Below are positions 16,679 through 23,921 of a stretch of 64,000 nucleotides of DNA, in pieces. Positions within the stretch are counted from its first letter, which is position 1; each line of letters begins with the position of its first letter. The notes beneath the pieces are model-generated. The model saw only the letters and a list, made by a program, of their open reading frames with translations, was not told where the DNA came from and made no database searches. A program made the position numbers and the translations under genes. This stretch comes from Lachnospiraceae bacterium (lineage in GTDB: Bacteria > Bacillota > Clostridia > Lachnospirales > Lachnospiraceae): the NCBI GenBank assembly GCA_017935565.1, contig JAGBHK010000045.1, positions 1-64,000 on the forward strand, given 5' to 3'.

Positions 16679-18082
16679 TTATAGAGGGTTATTATTATAT
16701 GTATGGCTATGTTTAAAATCAAATGAAATAGAAACACATTTTGTATATTCGGAGTTGTTTATGTTTTCGTCAATGGAAAAACTGGCACTATATTTTCTTA
16801 GAAGTTCAAAAGTTGTCATAAGCCCTATGCCAGTACCTCCCTCTTTTTTGTGGGTGGTGGTTCTTTTTTTTCCTATCTTTTTAAGGACATCTTTAGAAAA
16901 GTATTCGCCATTATCATAAACTGAAAAATTGCATTTTTCATAGAATGCATTTATTATAATCATTATATTTTTATCGTAATCATTATTTCTTGTTGCAATT
17001 ATTGCATTTTCAATTAAGTCAGCTAAGAGAGTGCAATAGTCATCATCGGAGATTCCTAAATTAGAAATATTTGAAATATCACCAAATAATGCATATTGAA
17101 ATGTAATCCCGTTGTCTATTGATTTTTTGTACATATAATTTATTATTGAATTTACTACAATATTATCCGTAGTTGCAATTAATAAATAATCTCGTTCATA
17201 GTATTTAAGTGCATTTTTGCGTTCTGAAAAAATTGTATCGAGTTTTGATATAAGGGCTGAAGCTTTTTCAGTAGAATAATCTAAAAGAATATCTTTTACT
17301 GTACATTCTAAGGCCGGTATAAGTTTATTGTCATTATGTATGATTTTTTCTAAAGCATTATTCGTAGTTTCTAACTCGACTTGTTTTTCTTTTATGGTCG
17401 ATAATTCATTTTTTAAAGAAGTTATTTTTAAATTATTCATGTGTACATTATATTTGTTATAGACTTCTTTTTCTGTCGAAATAAAAAATAATATACCTAT
17501 TAATAATATGAAAACAATAACTATTATAGCTAATACAATAGAATGAATATGGGAAAATCTAAAGTAAGTATATATGAATATGATTCCTAAAGAAAGAACA
17601 GTACTTATATATGAATATTCTTTGTTTTTTAATTGTAATAAACAGCTCCTTATATGTTTGTTTTTAAATGATAATACAGACAAAAATATAGAAATAATAC
17701 CAACGCAAATATAGGAAATAATATTGAATGTGTGGCTGAAGTGAGAGACATTTCCAACGATGAAAACAAAGGGCAATGATATAATCATCGAAATATAGTC
17801 TATCACAAAAACCATTGCTATTGAAAAAAGTGTAATAGGAATAATTTCTGTTAATTCTGATTTATAAATGAAAAATTGATATATTATTATCATAATGAAA
17901 AAGCAATATATATCTAGTCCTGGTGTAAGAAAATTGGAATAAGATGAGATTATGCTTATTATGATTGAATAAAGAAAGTCAAGAAATATCAACTTTTTTG
18001 AGGGCGATATTTCTTTGATTTTTTTACATATAAGTAAACTGCATAAAGCTAAAAAGGTAAATCTAATAATTTTAATAAGCAT
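16679..18082 (-). CDS. GHKL-type membrane sensor histidine kinase
   Basis: 467 residues. Residues 1-205 form six or seven membrane helices without a sizeable extracellular domain, as in AgrC-type peptide receptors. A coiled segment (about 210-245) leads to 'IIHNDNKLIPALE' with the likely phospho-His (about 247). The ATPase part has the N-box 'LLADLIENAIIAT', a D-N-G box ('VYDNGEYF') and a glycine-rich 'EGGTGIGLMTTFELLRKY' lid. GGAG lies upstream of the ATG. It follows the Spo0A-C-type regulator in the same direction, with 149 bp between them that contain a small ORF on the other strand. The membrane design suggests a peptide or lipid ligand. Confidence 0.85.
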   Translation of the reverse strand: MLIKIIRFTFLALCSLLICKKIKEISPSKKLIFLDFLYSIIISIISSYSNFLTPGLDIYCFFIMIIIYQFFIYKSELTEIIPITLFSIAMVFVIDYISMIISLPFVFIVGNVSHFSHTFNIISYICVGIISIFLSVLSFKNKHIRSCLLQLKNKEYSYISTVLSLGIIFIYTYFRFSHIHSIVLAIIVIVFILLIGILFFISTEKEVYNKYNVHMNNLKITSLKNELSTIKEKQVELETTNNALEKIIHNDNKLIPALECTVKDILLDYSTEKASALISKLDTIFSERKNALKYYERDYLLIATTDNIVVNSIINYMYKKSIDNGITFQYALFGDISNISNLGISDDDYCTLLADLIENAIIATRNNDYDKNIMIIINAFYEKCNFSVYDNGEYFSKDVLKKIGKKRTTTHKKEGGTGIGLMTTFELLRKYSASFSIDENINNSEYTKCVSISFDFKHSHTYNNNPL

Positions 18083-18190
18083 ATTTTTTTCTCCAAAAAT
18101 CTATAAATATCGCCAAATTAATCCTATAAGTAATTCGTATAAAAAATATACCTCTTTTTTTAGACTAAATGAAAAAGGAGGTGAATTTTT

Positions 18191-18235
18191 ATGTCCGGAT
18201 TCTTAGATTGGATATTTGGTTATTTATTTTTTTAA
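18191..18235 (+). CDS. Candidate 14-residue peptide ORF (unannotated micro-ORF)
   Basis: Reads MSGFLDWIFGYLFF then TAA. Its Shine-Dalgarno (AAAGGAGGTGA, 18174-18184) matches the 16S anti-SD over ten bases, and the ATG is 6 nt downstream, a far stronger site than those of the flanking genes. It lies on the plus strand in the 149-bp gap between the minus-strand response regulator and kinase genes, overlapping the regulator's stop. The peptide is short, aromatic and hydrophobic with one Asp, a shape seen in small signalling or membrane-active peptides. TATAAG (18125) and TATAAA (18139) are possible -10 elements. No homologue is recognised; it could be a chance site. Confidence 0.5.
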   Translation: MSGFLDWIFGYLFF

Positions 18236-19035
18236 CCATTAATTAATTCGTTAATGAGAGCATAATGTTCGTTTTTTAGTCTCTCAGCATAATAATATAT
18301 AAAGGTGCGTGGTGCGGGATAATCTTTTCCTTGATACAAATTGTATGGAAATTCAATTTGTGCCTGAATAGAGTTTTTTTTGCTCCACGCAGCTATTAAA
18401 GCATTTCGCATTGATTGTTCAAGAGAGGAAGTTGTTTGATTATATTTGTTGCTAAGATGACTAAACATCTGAGTTTCATTATTGCTGGTTATAATATAGT
18501 AAATTGCTTCACATAGATATCCATACCCTTTCGAAGAAATACGAATACCTACAGCATCTAAATTATCCATTATGTATTTTTTTATAGTGGACTCGAGTTT
18601 GCTTTTATCCACGTAGCTGTTTACAATTTGATTTCGGCATAGAAGAATACTATCCTTAATCATATTTATATGATTCAATACAGATGATTCATTGTATCCT
18701 GTTTGATGTTTGAAAAATATTAAACCAGCTCCATTTTTATGAGCAAAATCGTATGTTGTTTTATTCGAAGTATTAGTTGTAATAATTGCATATGGTTTTT
18801 TGTTATCGCTTAATTTGTTTATTTTTTCTAAAAGTTCTAAACCGCTGCCAACGCCGTAATTAAGCTCTAAATCTATAATTATAACATCAGGGTTATTTGT
18901 TAATACATAATCATAGGCAATGGCGGCATTGTTCGTAATACCTGTTATTGTGAGACTTTCAAAATTATTTGCAACGTTGTTAAAACGTTCGCAAGCATAT
19001 TTATCGTCTTCAACAATGTATATATTTATGTTCAT
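18232..19035 (-). CDS. Response regulator with Spo0A-type DNA-binding domain
   Basis: 267 residues. Residues 1-125 are a receiver domain: acidic pair in 'IYIVEDDKYA', phospho-Asp in 'DVIIIDLELNYG' (about 55), Thr in 'AIITTNTSN' and a switch Lys in 'IFFKHQTG'. Residues 150-267 resemble the Spo0A C-terminal domain ('DAVGIRISSKGYGYLCEAIYYI', 'HLSNKYNQTTSSLEQSMRNALIAAW'). It is not Spo0A itself: it sits with a dedicated kinase and its linker and tail differ. GGAGG lies 13 nt from the ATG. It has its own promoter (19071-19099), with direct repeats just upstream that could be its binding sites. Confidence 0.83.
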   Translation of the reverse strand: MNINIYIVEDDKYACERFNNVANNFESLTITGITNNAAIAYDYVLTNNPDVIIIDLELNYGVGSGLELLEKINKLSDNKKPYAIITTNTSNKTTYDFAHKNGAGLIFFKHQTGYNESSVLNHINMIKDSILLCRNQIVNSYVDKSKLESTIKKYIMDNLDAVGIRISSKGYGYLCEAIYYIITSNNETQMFSHLSNKYNQTTSSLEQSMRNALIAAWSKKNSIQAQIEFPYNLYQGKDYPAPRTFIYYYAERLKNEHYALINELING

Positions 19036-19070
19036 TAAATCAATAATTCCTCCGTGAAAAATATAAGATA

Positions 19071-19099
19071 ATTATAACTATTTTATATTCAATATGCAA
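19071..19099 (-). promoter_or_regulatory. Promoter of the response regulator and kinase genes
   Basis: Minus-strand TTGCAT (19094-19099), 17-bp spacer, TATAAT (19071-19076), giving a leader of about 30 nt before the regulator start. Confidence 0.7.
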
Positions 19100-19109
19100 T
19101 AAAAAAATT

Positions 19110-19157
19110 AAACACTCTAAAAAACTACAATTTATTAAAAAAAACATTCTAAAAAAC
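19110..19157. repeat. Paired direct repeats in the divergent control region
   Basis: Two 16-bp copies of AAACAYTCTAAAAAAC (19110-19125 and 19142-19157; one C/T difference) start 32 bp apart, about three helical turns, so they face the same side of the DNA. They lie between the two divergent promoters, immediately beyond the regulator's -35 and upstream of the secreted protein's -10. This is the layout of tandem activator sites; the adjacent Spo0A-C regulator is the natural candidate. Confidence 0.7.
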
Positions 19158-19182
19158 AAAAGTAAAGAAATAGATGTTTCTA

Positions 19183-19188
19183 TATAAT
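19183..19188 (+). promoter_or_regulatory. -10 element of the secreted-protein gene, without a clear -35
   Basis: TATAAT at 19183-19188. The position 17 bp upstream reads AAGTAA rather than a -35 hexamer, and the second direct repeat ends 25 bp before the -10. This suggests a promoter that needs an activator. Confidence 0.5.
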
Positions 19189-19192
19189 AGTT

Positions 19193-19696
19193 ATGGTAGA
19201 CTTTGGCAGTGTGTAACATAAGAGGAGGTTTTGTATGATAAAGAAATTAGTAGCAACAATAGTTATGGTGGCCTTTATTTTTTGCGTAGCGATTGTGGGA
19301 TATGCAAGCTCAAATTATAAAGAAATTGATGGTTTTTATCATTACCATATTCAAAGTGGTTATAAAAGTACGATGTATGAATCTTTTGTATCAACTCAAG
19401 ATGAAGTGTTATTAGACTTGGATGTTAATTCGGTTATTAGCACAGGTGCAGTAGAGATAGGAATGGTATATACGAATCCGAGTGGAGTATTTGATTGGGA
19501 TGATGTGGTGTGCTGCACAGAAAATGTAAATAACAGCGCTACAGATGTGGAAGGATTACATTCGTTTGATATAGGAGCTTATAGATATACCGCATATATG
19601 GAAGGAAAAAATGGTGTTCATTTTATAATGAATAATGGTGTGGTTTACTATAGGTAATAATTAAAATAAGTAATACGAATTGCAAAAGTCTACCAT
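19193..19696. repeat. 12-bp inverted repeats flanking the secreted-protein gene
   Basis: ATGGTAGACTTT at 19193-19204 and its exact reverse complement at 19685-19696 bracket the gene. The left copy follows the gene's -10 and so would be near the mRNA 5' end; the right copy lies in the spacer of the next promoter. Possible long-range RNA pairing, or remnant ends of a small mobile cassette. Confidence 0.55.
19235..19657 (+). CDS. Small secreted protein of unknown function
   Basis: 140 residues with a clear signal peptide: lysines at 3-4, a hydrophobic core from 5 to 22, probable cleavage after 'GYA-S' (about 25). The mature part (about 115 residues) is rich in Tyr, Asp, Val and Gly, looks beta-rich, has a C-C pair ('VVCCTENV', about 88) and ends 'NNGVVYYR'. 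AAGAGGAGG precedes the ATG. It is placed between a two-component system and a four-gene ABC operon, as for bacteriocin-like or signalling proteins with dedicated immunity/export, but I recognise no family. No terminator is visible before the next promoter. Confidence 0.7.
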   Translation: MIKKLVATIVMVAFIFCVAIVGYASSNYKEIDGFYHYHIQSGYKSTMYESFVSTQDEVLLDLDVNSVISTGAVEIGMVYTNPSGVFDWDDVVCCTENVNNSATDVEGLHSFDIGAYRYTAYMEGKNGVHFIMNNGVVYYR

Positions 19697-19708
19697 TAGT
19701 TATATAAT
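19680..19708 (+). promoter_or_regulatory. Promoter of the split ABC operon
   Basis: TTGCAA (19680-19685), 17-bp spacer, TATAAT (19703-19708). The spacer contains the right-hand 12-bp inverted repeat. Confidence 0.7.
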
Positions 19709-19748
19709 AAATCATTATAGTAAATCGTGATATGAAAGGGTGAATTAG

Positions 19749-20966
19749 GTGAAAATTTGGGATATAATTAAATGTGGGATACAGGATTTAAAGGCTCATA
19801 AAAATAAAAATAGGATATCGTTTATGCTTATTTTTTTAGCTATTGTTGTTTTTGTAGGGGTAAATTCTACTATGGACAGCATTAGACGTGGTGGGTATGA
19901 TGTGGTTAATGGAACAAATACAAGAAAACTTCTTTATGAGAATTATGCTCAGACTGAGGAGGAAGAACTTAGTTATATTATAGATAAATTTGGTGATGAT
20001 AAAAGAGTCAAGAATATATATTTAAGTTGGTCTTCTTATGCAACAATGACAGGAACGCAAGATTTAATAGGTGTTCCGACAAAGAGTATTCGATTACATA
20101 CATTTCATACTGAAATTCTAGATTATGGTTATAAGGGTGAAAAGAAACAACTGGAATATGATGAAGTTATTTTACCAAGATATATATATGATGCAGGGGT
20201 GTATACAGAGTATACATATGCAGATACTAACGGACTTATTGGTAAAAAAATAACTATTATTGTTGGCAAGGAAAAAAAAGAATATAATTTAAAAGTCATA
20301 GGAAACTATGATAATGCTGCTTATGCGAATGGTGGTGACATAGTATATGTAAACGGAAAATTTGCAAAAGAATGTAGGAAAGAAAATAATAATCAATCTC
20401 AAGGAAAAGTTTCTATTATATTGGAATATGGATATGATGCAGCTAAGATAAGAGATGAATTTCATAAAATTGTATATGAGGAAAGTGACATGACTGCTTC
20501 TGTTACTCAAGCTAATACTATTTCCGAAGAAAATATAGGGTTTTATAATTATGCAATAACTGTAGGAAATTTGGTATCTCTTATGTTACTATTTGTGGCA
20601 GTTGTAAACATAATGATATCTTCAATAACTGAAGTTGCACATAGAAAGTGGGAATTTGCATTGAAGATGTCTATGGGATATAGAAAAAAACATCTTATTG
20701 CTATATTTATGGTTGAAAAAGTGGTTAATGCACTTCAGGCTTTAATAGTGTCAGTGATTGTTTTGGGAGTATATAGTACGGTTCTTACTTATTATTACAA
20801 AAATTTAGAAATATATTGGAAACGAGGATATGTAATAAGTATAAGCGCAGAAAAAGTGATGATTGCAATGATTTTATCAGTGCTGGCTGCATTGACTGGA
20901 GTACTTGTTTCTAGAATAATAATAAAAAATATTAAAATATCAAAAGTTTTAAAATCGAAAGGTTAG
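19749..20966 (+). CDS. FtsX/MacB-type ABC transporter permease
   Basis: 405 residues. Topology: one helix near residues 23-40, a large extracellular domain (about 45-270), then three helices (about 275-297, 325-350, 372-393), the MacB/FtsX arrangement. The segment 'MLLFVAVVNIMISSITEVAHRKWEFALKMSMGYRKKHLIAIF' is the family's coupling region. The GTG start has AAAGGGTGA upstream. First of four closely spaced genes (gaps of 12 and 13 nt, then an overlap) that end in the ATPase. MacB-like systems drive extracytoplasmic work, export or immunity rather than import. Confidence 0.82.
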   Translation: MKIWDIIKCGIQDLKAHKNKNRISFMLIFLAIVVFVGVNSTMDSIRRGGYDVVNGTNTRKLLYENYAQTEEEELSYIIDKFGDDKRVKNIYLSWSSYATMTGTQDLIGVPTKSIRLHTFHTEILDYGYKGEKKQLEYDEVILPRYIYDAGVYTEYTYADTNGLIGKKITIIVGKEKKEYNLKVIGNYDNAAYANGGDIVYVNGKFAKECRKENNNQSQGKVSIILEYGYDAAKIRDEFHKIVYEESDMTASVTQANTISEENIGFYNYAITVGNLVSLMLLFVAVVNIMISSITEVAHRKWEFALKMSMGYRKKHLIAIFMVEKVVNALQALIVSVIVLGVYSTVLTYYYKNLEIYWKRGYVISISAEKVMIAMILSVLAALTGVLVSRIIIKNIKISKVLKSKG

Positions 20967-20978
20967 AGGAGTGATTCG

Positions 20979-21929
20979 ATGGAAAACCTTAAAAGAATAT
21001 TAGATAAAATATTTAATGTAAGAAATTTTCTTATCTTGGTATTTTTTGTTGGAGCAATTTCTATGATTGTTATTAAACAAAAAAGTAATGCTATTCAAGA
21101 GGTAAGTGATAATAGAATTAAAAATTTTACAATGGATAGCTACGCAGAGGGGAATGCAATAAAAGTTTCGAAGGCTTTGAATGAATGTGAAATAAAAGAA
21201 GAAAGTATTACTGCTGTCGTAATTGGGGGAACTGTAGAAAACGAAGGTATTGCACGATATTATTTTACAGATAAAGAAATAATAAAAAGAATTTACAATG
21301 AGTTGCAAAGTATGCAAATTTATAAAATGAGTGACACAGCAGATGACTTTGTTGAATCGGAAAATACTTGGGATATTCAATTGTATTTGAATGAGTATAA
21401 ATATGCATTTAGGTTTTGTGGTAACGCGACAGATGATGAGGAATATGATAGAACTACTGTGATGGCAGTAGATAAGGAGGCTTTTTTTTCTAAATCGAAA
21501 TATTTTCATCAAGATTTGTGGAAGATATTCGGTAGTGAATATCAATTGATTTATAATAGTAATATTAATAAATTGATTGTAGATATAATTGATGAATATC
21601 AAAAGAAGATAACTATTAATGAGATTATAAGTTTGTATGATGATGAAACGATTGATTATGCTACTTTGTTTACACATACCCATAGTCCAAATGAGCAGAT
21701 AGAAGTGCCTTTGTTTGAGGAACATCCAGATTTTACGGTGCCTGTAAACATATTTAGATTTCCTATAGAGAATGTCGACGCATATGTTTATTTGGAATTA
21801 CAGTATTCTGAATCAATGAACAACAAATCACAAATCAAACTGATTGAAATTTCCTTACGTAATGAGTCAGGAGAAAAAATCGACCTTTTAAATACATGCG
21901 AAGAAGATATAAGGAATTTTTGCAACTAG
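20979..21929 (+). CDS. Membrane-anchored extracytoplasmic protein in the ABC operon
   Basis: 316 residues: a short cytoplasmic start, one membrane helix (about 16-34) and a long, acidic, soluble extracytoplasmic region with no recognised domain. GAGGAG precedes the ATG. Its position between two FtsX-type permeases makes an accessory or immunity role in that transporter likely, but this is inference. Not similar to any neighbour. Confidence 0.65.
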   Translation: MENLKRILDKIFNVRNFLILVFFVGAISMIVIKQKSNAIQEVSDNRIKNFTMDSYAEGNAIKVSKALNECEIKEESITAVVIGGTVENEGIARYYFTDKEIIKRIYNELQSMQIYKMSDTADDFVESENTWDIQLYLNEYKYAFRFCGNATDDEEYDRTTVMAVDKEAFFSKSKYFHQDLWKIFGSEYQLIYNSNINKLIVDIIDEYQKKITINEIISLYDDETIDYATLFTHTHSPNEQIEVPLFEEHPDFTVPVNIFRFPIENVDAYVYLELQYSESMNNKSQIKLIEISLRNESGEKIDLLNTCEEDIRNFCN

Positions 21930-21942
21930 GAGTGAGAAATTG

Positions 21943-22560
21943 ATGCAGTATATTATAAATAAAAAGCGAGAAATAACTATTAGCGTATTAAGCTTATTGT
22001 TTTGGATTATTAATTTGATATTTGCTGAAATGTCGATAAATATGTTATTAAAAGTTCTAACAGCAAAACGAACGGATTGGTTTGATAATATGAAAAAAGT
22101 ACAAATAACGGAAGATGCTTTTCTTATTAAGCAGACAGAATTAGTTATGGAAACAATAATAATAGTTATGTTTGTGATTTTTTTCTTTAGTTCGTTGACA
22201 ATAATATTGGTTAGAAATTTACAACTTAAGCATAATTTAAGTGAAATTGGAATGTTTAGAGTACTAGGATATAATAAGAACAGATTATTGGGAATCTGTA
22301 TGATTGATGTAATAACAGATATGGTGATTGCTTTGCCAGTTTCAGTGGTATTGTCCACTGTTATATGGAATAAGTTGTCGAAAGATGAAATGCTCTCATT
22401 TATGTTGACTATGATTAATGATACAATTTGGATGGATATATTATCTTATGTTTTATGTGCAATAACTATGATGTTGGTGGCAATTATACATACCAAGTTT
22501 TTTTTGGAACGCAGTTTAAAAAAAGGTGTTCGCTATATGTTAGGAGAAGGAGTGGCATAA
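21943..22560 (+). CDS. Half-size FtsX-like permease
   Basis: About 205 residues with one helix near the N-terminus (about 13-35), only about 35 residues outside, then three helices (about 65-88, 115-140, 160-182). The segment 'HNLSEIGMFRVLGYNKNRLLGICMIDV' is the FtsX coupling motif. A normal permease of this type carries a large external domain between helices one and two, which is lacking. It could pair with the full-size permease at 19749 as an asymmetric heterodimer. AGGAG precedes the start; a TTG one codon earlier is possible. The stop overlaps the ATPase start. Confidence 0.72.
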   Translation: MQYIINKKREITISVLSLLFWIINLIFAEMSINMLLKVLTAKRTDWFDNMKKVQITEDAFLIKQTELVMETIIIVMFVIFFFSSLTIILVRNLQLKHNLSEIGMFRVLGYNKNRLLGICMIDVITDMVIALPVSVVLSTVIWNKLSKDEMLSFMLTMINDTIWMDILSYVLCAITMMLVAIIHTKFFLERSLKKGVRYMLGEGVA

Positions 22561-23222
22561 TGATAGTTTTAAAATTAACTGATATTGGAAAAAATTATAA
22601 AAATACAGGAGACGTATTGAAAGGTGTGAATTTGGAATTGGAGTCAGGTAAAATGTATGGAATTATGGGACCATCTGGCTCGGGAAAATCCACCTTGCTA
22701 AATATTATAGGAACATTGGAAAAGGCCAGTTATGGTACTATAGAAATACTTGGAAACAAACTTGAAGGGTATGGTGAAAAGGAACTTTGTGATTTGCGTG
22801 CAAAGAATATTGGTTACATATTTCAAAACTTTTATTTAAATCCGTATTTGGATGCAGTTGAAAATGTGATGGTACCTATGAAGATTAATCATGAGATTGA
22901 ACCGAAAGAACGAAGAAAAAAAGCGGAATGTTTATTAAAAAAATTCGGTCTAGAAGAAAGAATGAAACATTTAAAGTCACAGATGTCAGGCGGAGAACAA
23001 CAAAGAGTTGCTATTGCAAGAGCATTAGCAAATGATCCGGATATAATTCTTGCAGATGAACCTACAGGGAACTTAGACGAAGATAATGAAATTATTATAT
23101 TCAAGACGTTGAAAGAATTAGCGGAAAGTGGGAAGGTCGTTGTTGTAGTTTCGCATAATGAAATCGTTAAGGAATATGCAGATGAAGTTATAGAAATAAT
23201 AAAAGGTAGGATAAAGGCGTAA
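22560..23222 (+). CDS. MacB/LolD-type ABC transporter ATPase
   Basis: 220 residues. Walker A G-P-S-G-S-G-K-S-T at about 39-47, Q-loop 'IFQNFYLNPYLDAVENV', signature '[15 protein letters not shown]', Walker B 'IILADEPTGNLD', H-loop 'VVVVSHN'. The ATG at 22560 overlaps the preceding TAA, with AAGGAG upstream; a longer frame from 22428 is the overlapping gene read in another frame. Energises the two FtsX-type permeases of the operon. Closest in type to the LolD/MacB/BceA group. Confidence 0.93.
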   Translation: MIVLKLTDIGKNYKNTGDVLKGVNLELESGKMYGIMGPSGSGKSTLLNIIGTLEKASYGTIEILGNKLEGYGEKELCDLRAKNIGYIFQNFYLNPYLDAVENVMVPMKINHEIEPKERRKKAECLLKKFGLEERMKHLKSQMSGGEQQRVAIARALANDPDIILADEPTGNLDEDNEIIIFKTLKELAESGKVVVVVSHNEIVKEYADEVIEIIKGRIKA

Positions 23223-23225
23223 AGA

Positions 23226-23270
23226 AATAGAGGTTTTGTTTTAGAATGCTAAGAACGAAACCTCTATTGT
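23226..23270. terminator. Terminator after the ABC operon
   Basis: 11-bp stem (23226-23236 with 23258-23268) around a 21-nt loop, followed by TGTATTAT on plus and TTCTTTA on minus, so it can serve both convergent genes. Confidence 0.65.
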
Positions 23271-23290
23271 ATTATAAGGATTATAAAAAT

Positions 23291-23713
23291 TTATATCTCT
23301 GTATGCTTTTGAATAATTTTTATAATATCTTCTAATGAGTTACATTTCATACCAAAAGTCGAAATACCAAATTCAATAAAGACATTAACTAGCATATAAA
23401 CTAGATGTCTTATGTGATGTTGAGGTATGTGACTAGAATTTTTAAAAAATAAAGTTGTTATTACGCCTGCTAAATCGAGTGTTTGAGATAATATGTAGCC
23501 GTCTACAATAAATAAAAGTAATACATCATCATAATCATCAAAACTATATACGCCCTTCGAATAATCTCTAATTAGTCTGCTAACTAAAATCTTGTCGTCC
23601 TCTGTTAAAGGTATATTTTTAAAATGAAATTCCGAAGATGGATAATTTAGAATATAGTCCTCTAATTGTTTTTCGGCTTGTATCAGCGATATGTCGGATT
23701 TAAAAAAGTTCAT
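23291..23713 (-). CDS. Hypothetical cytoplasmic protein
   Basis: 140 residues, no signal peptide. Mostly helical by composition, with a hydrophobic His-rich stretch 'HIPQHHIRHLVYMLVNVFIEFG' (about 95-116). No family is recognised. GGAGG lies 5 nt upstream of the ATG, and a stable stem-loop sits in its leader (23729-23755). It is a single gene between the ABC operon and purA. Confidence 0.65.
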   Translation of the reverse strand: MNFFKSDISLIQAEKQLEDYILNYPSSEFHFKNIPLTEDDKILVSRLIRDYSKGVYSFDDYDDVLLLFIVDGYILSQTLDLAGVITTLFFKNSSHIPQHHIRHLVYMLVNVFIEFGISTFGMKCNSLEDIIKIIQKHTEI

Positions 23714-23728
23714 ACAAACCTCCGTTCC

Positions 23729-23755
23729 GAAGAGAGCCGCCCGAAAGCTCTCTTC
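23729..23755 (-). promoter_or_regulatory. Leader hairpin upstream of the 140-residue hypothetical gene
   Basis: On the minus strand a perfect 9-bp stem GAAGAGAGC / GCTCTCTTC with a 9-nt loop ends about 10 nt before the Shine-Dalgarno. No U-tract follows, so it is not an intrinsic terminator; it may affect translation or mRNA stability. Confidence 0.45.
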
Positions 23756-23850
23756 TTGGATACATTGTTTTTGGTTACAATTGCAATTTACACGTTATCT
23801 ATATCTTTATTATACATCAAAAAAAATAAAATGCAAATAAAAACATTTTC

Positions 23851-23879
23851 TTTACTTCTAGTGTTGCCTATGGTACACT
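23851..23879 (+). promoter_or_regulatory. purA promoter
   Basis: TTTACT (23851-23856), 17-bp spacer, TACACT (23874-23879), about 35 nt before the purA start. Moderate match to the sigma-A consensus. Confidence 0.45.
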
Positions 23880-23921
23880 TCTACGGTAATGAGATATAAA
23901 ATGTAATAGGAGGAATATTCA

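Noticed and set aside
21000-21725. 241-residue minus-strand ORF opposite the external ABC-operon protein
   Set aside because: Shadow of the plus-strand gene; Ile/Phe/Tyr-rich composition, no RBS, and the plus-strand frame fits the operon spacing.
19235-23222. Lactococcin-972-type bacteriocin cluster
   Set aside because: Gene order is reminiscent (small secreted protein plus FtsX/ATPase), but the secreted protein shows none of the family's residues and the integral immunity protein differs; kept as an unnamed system.
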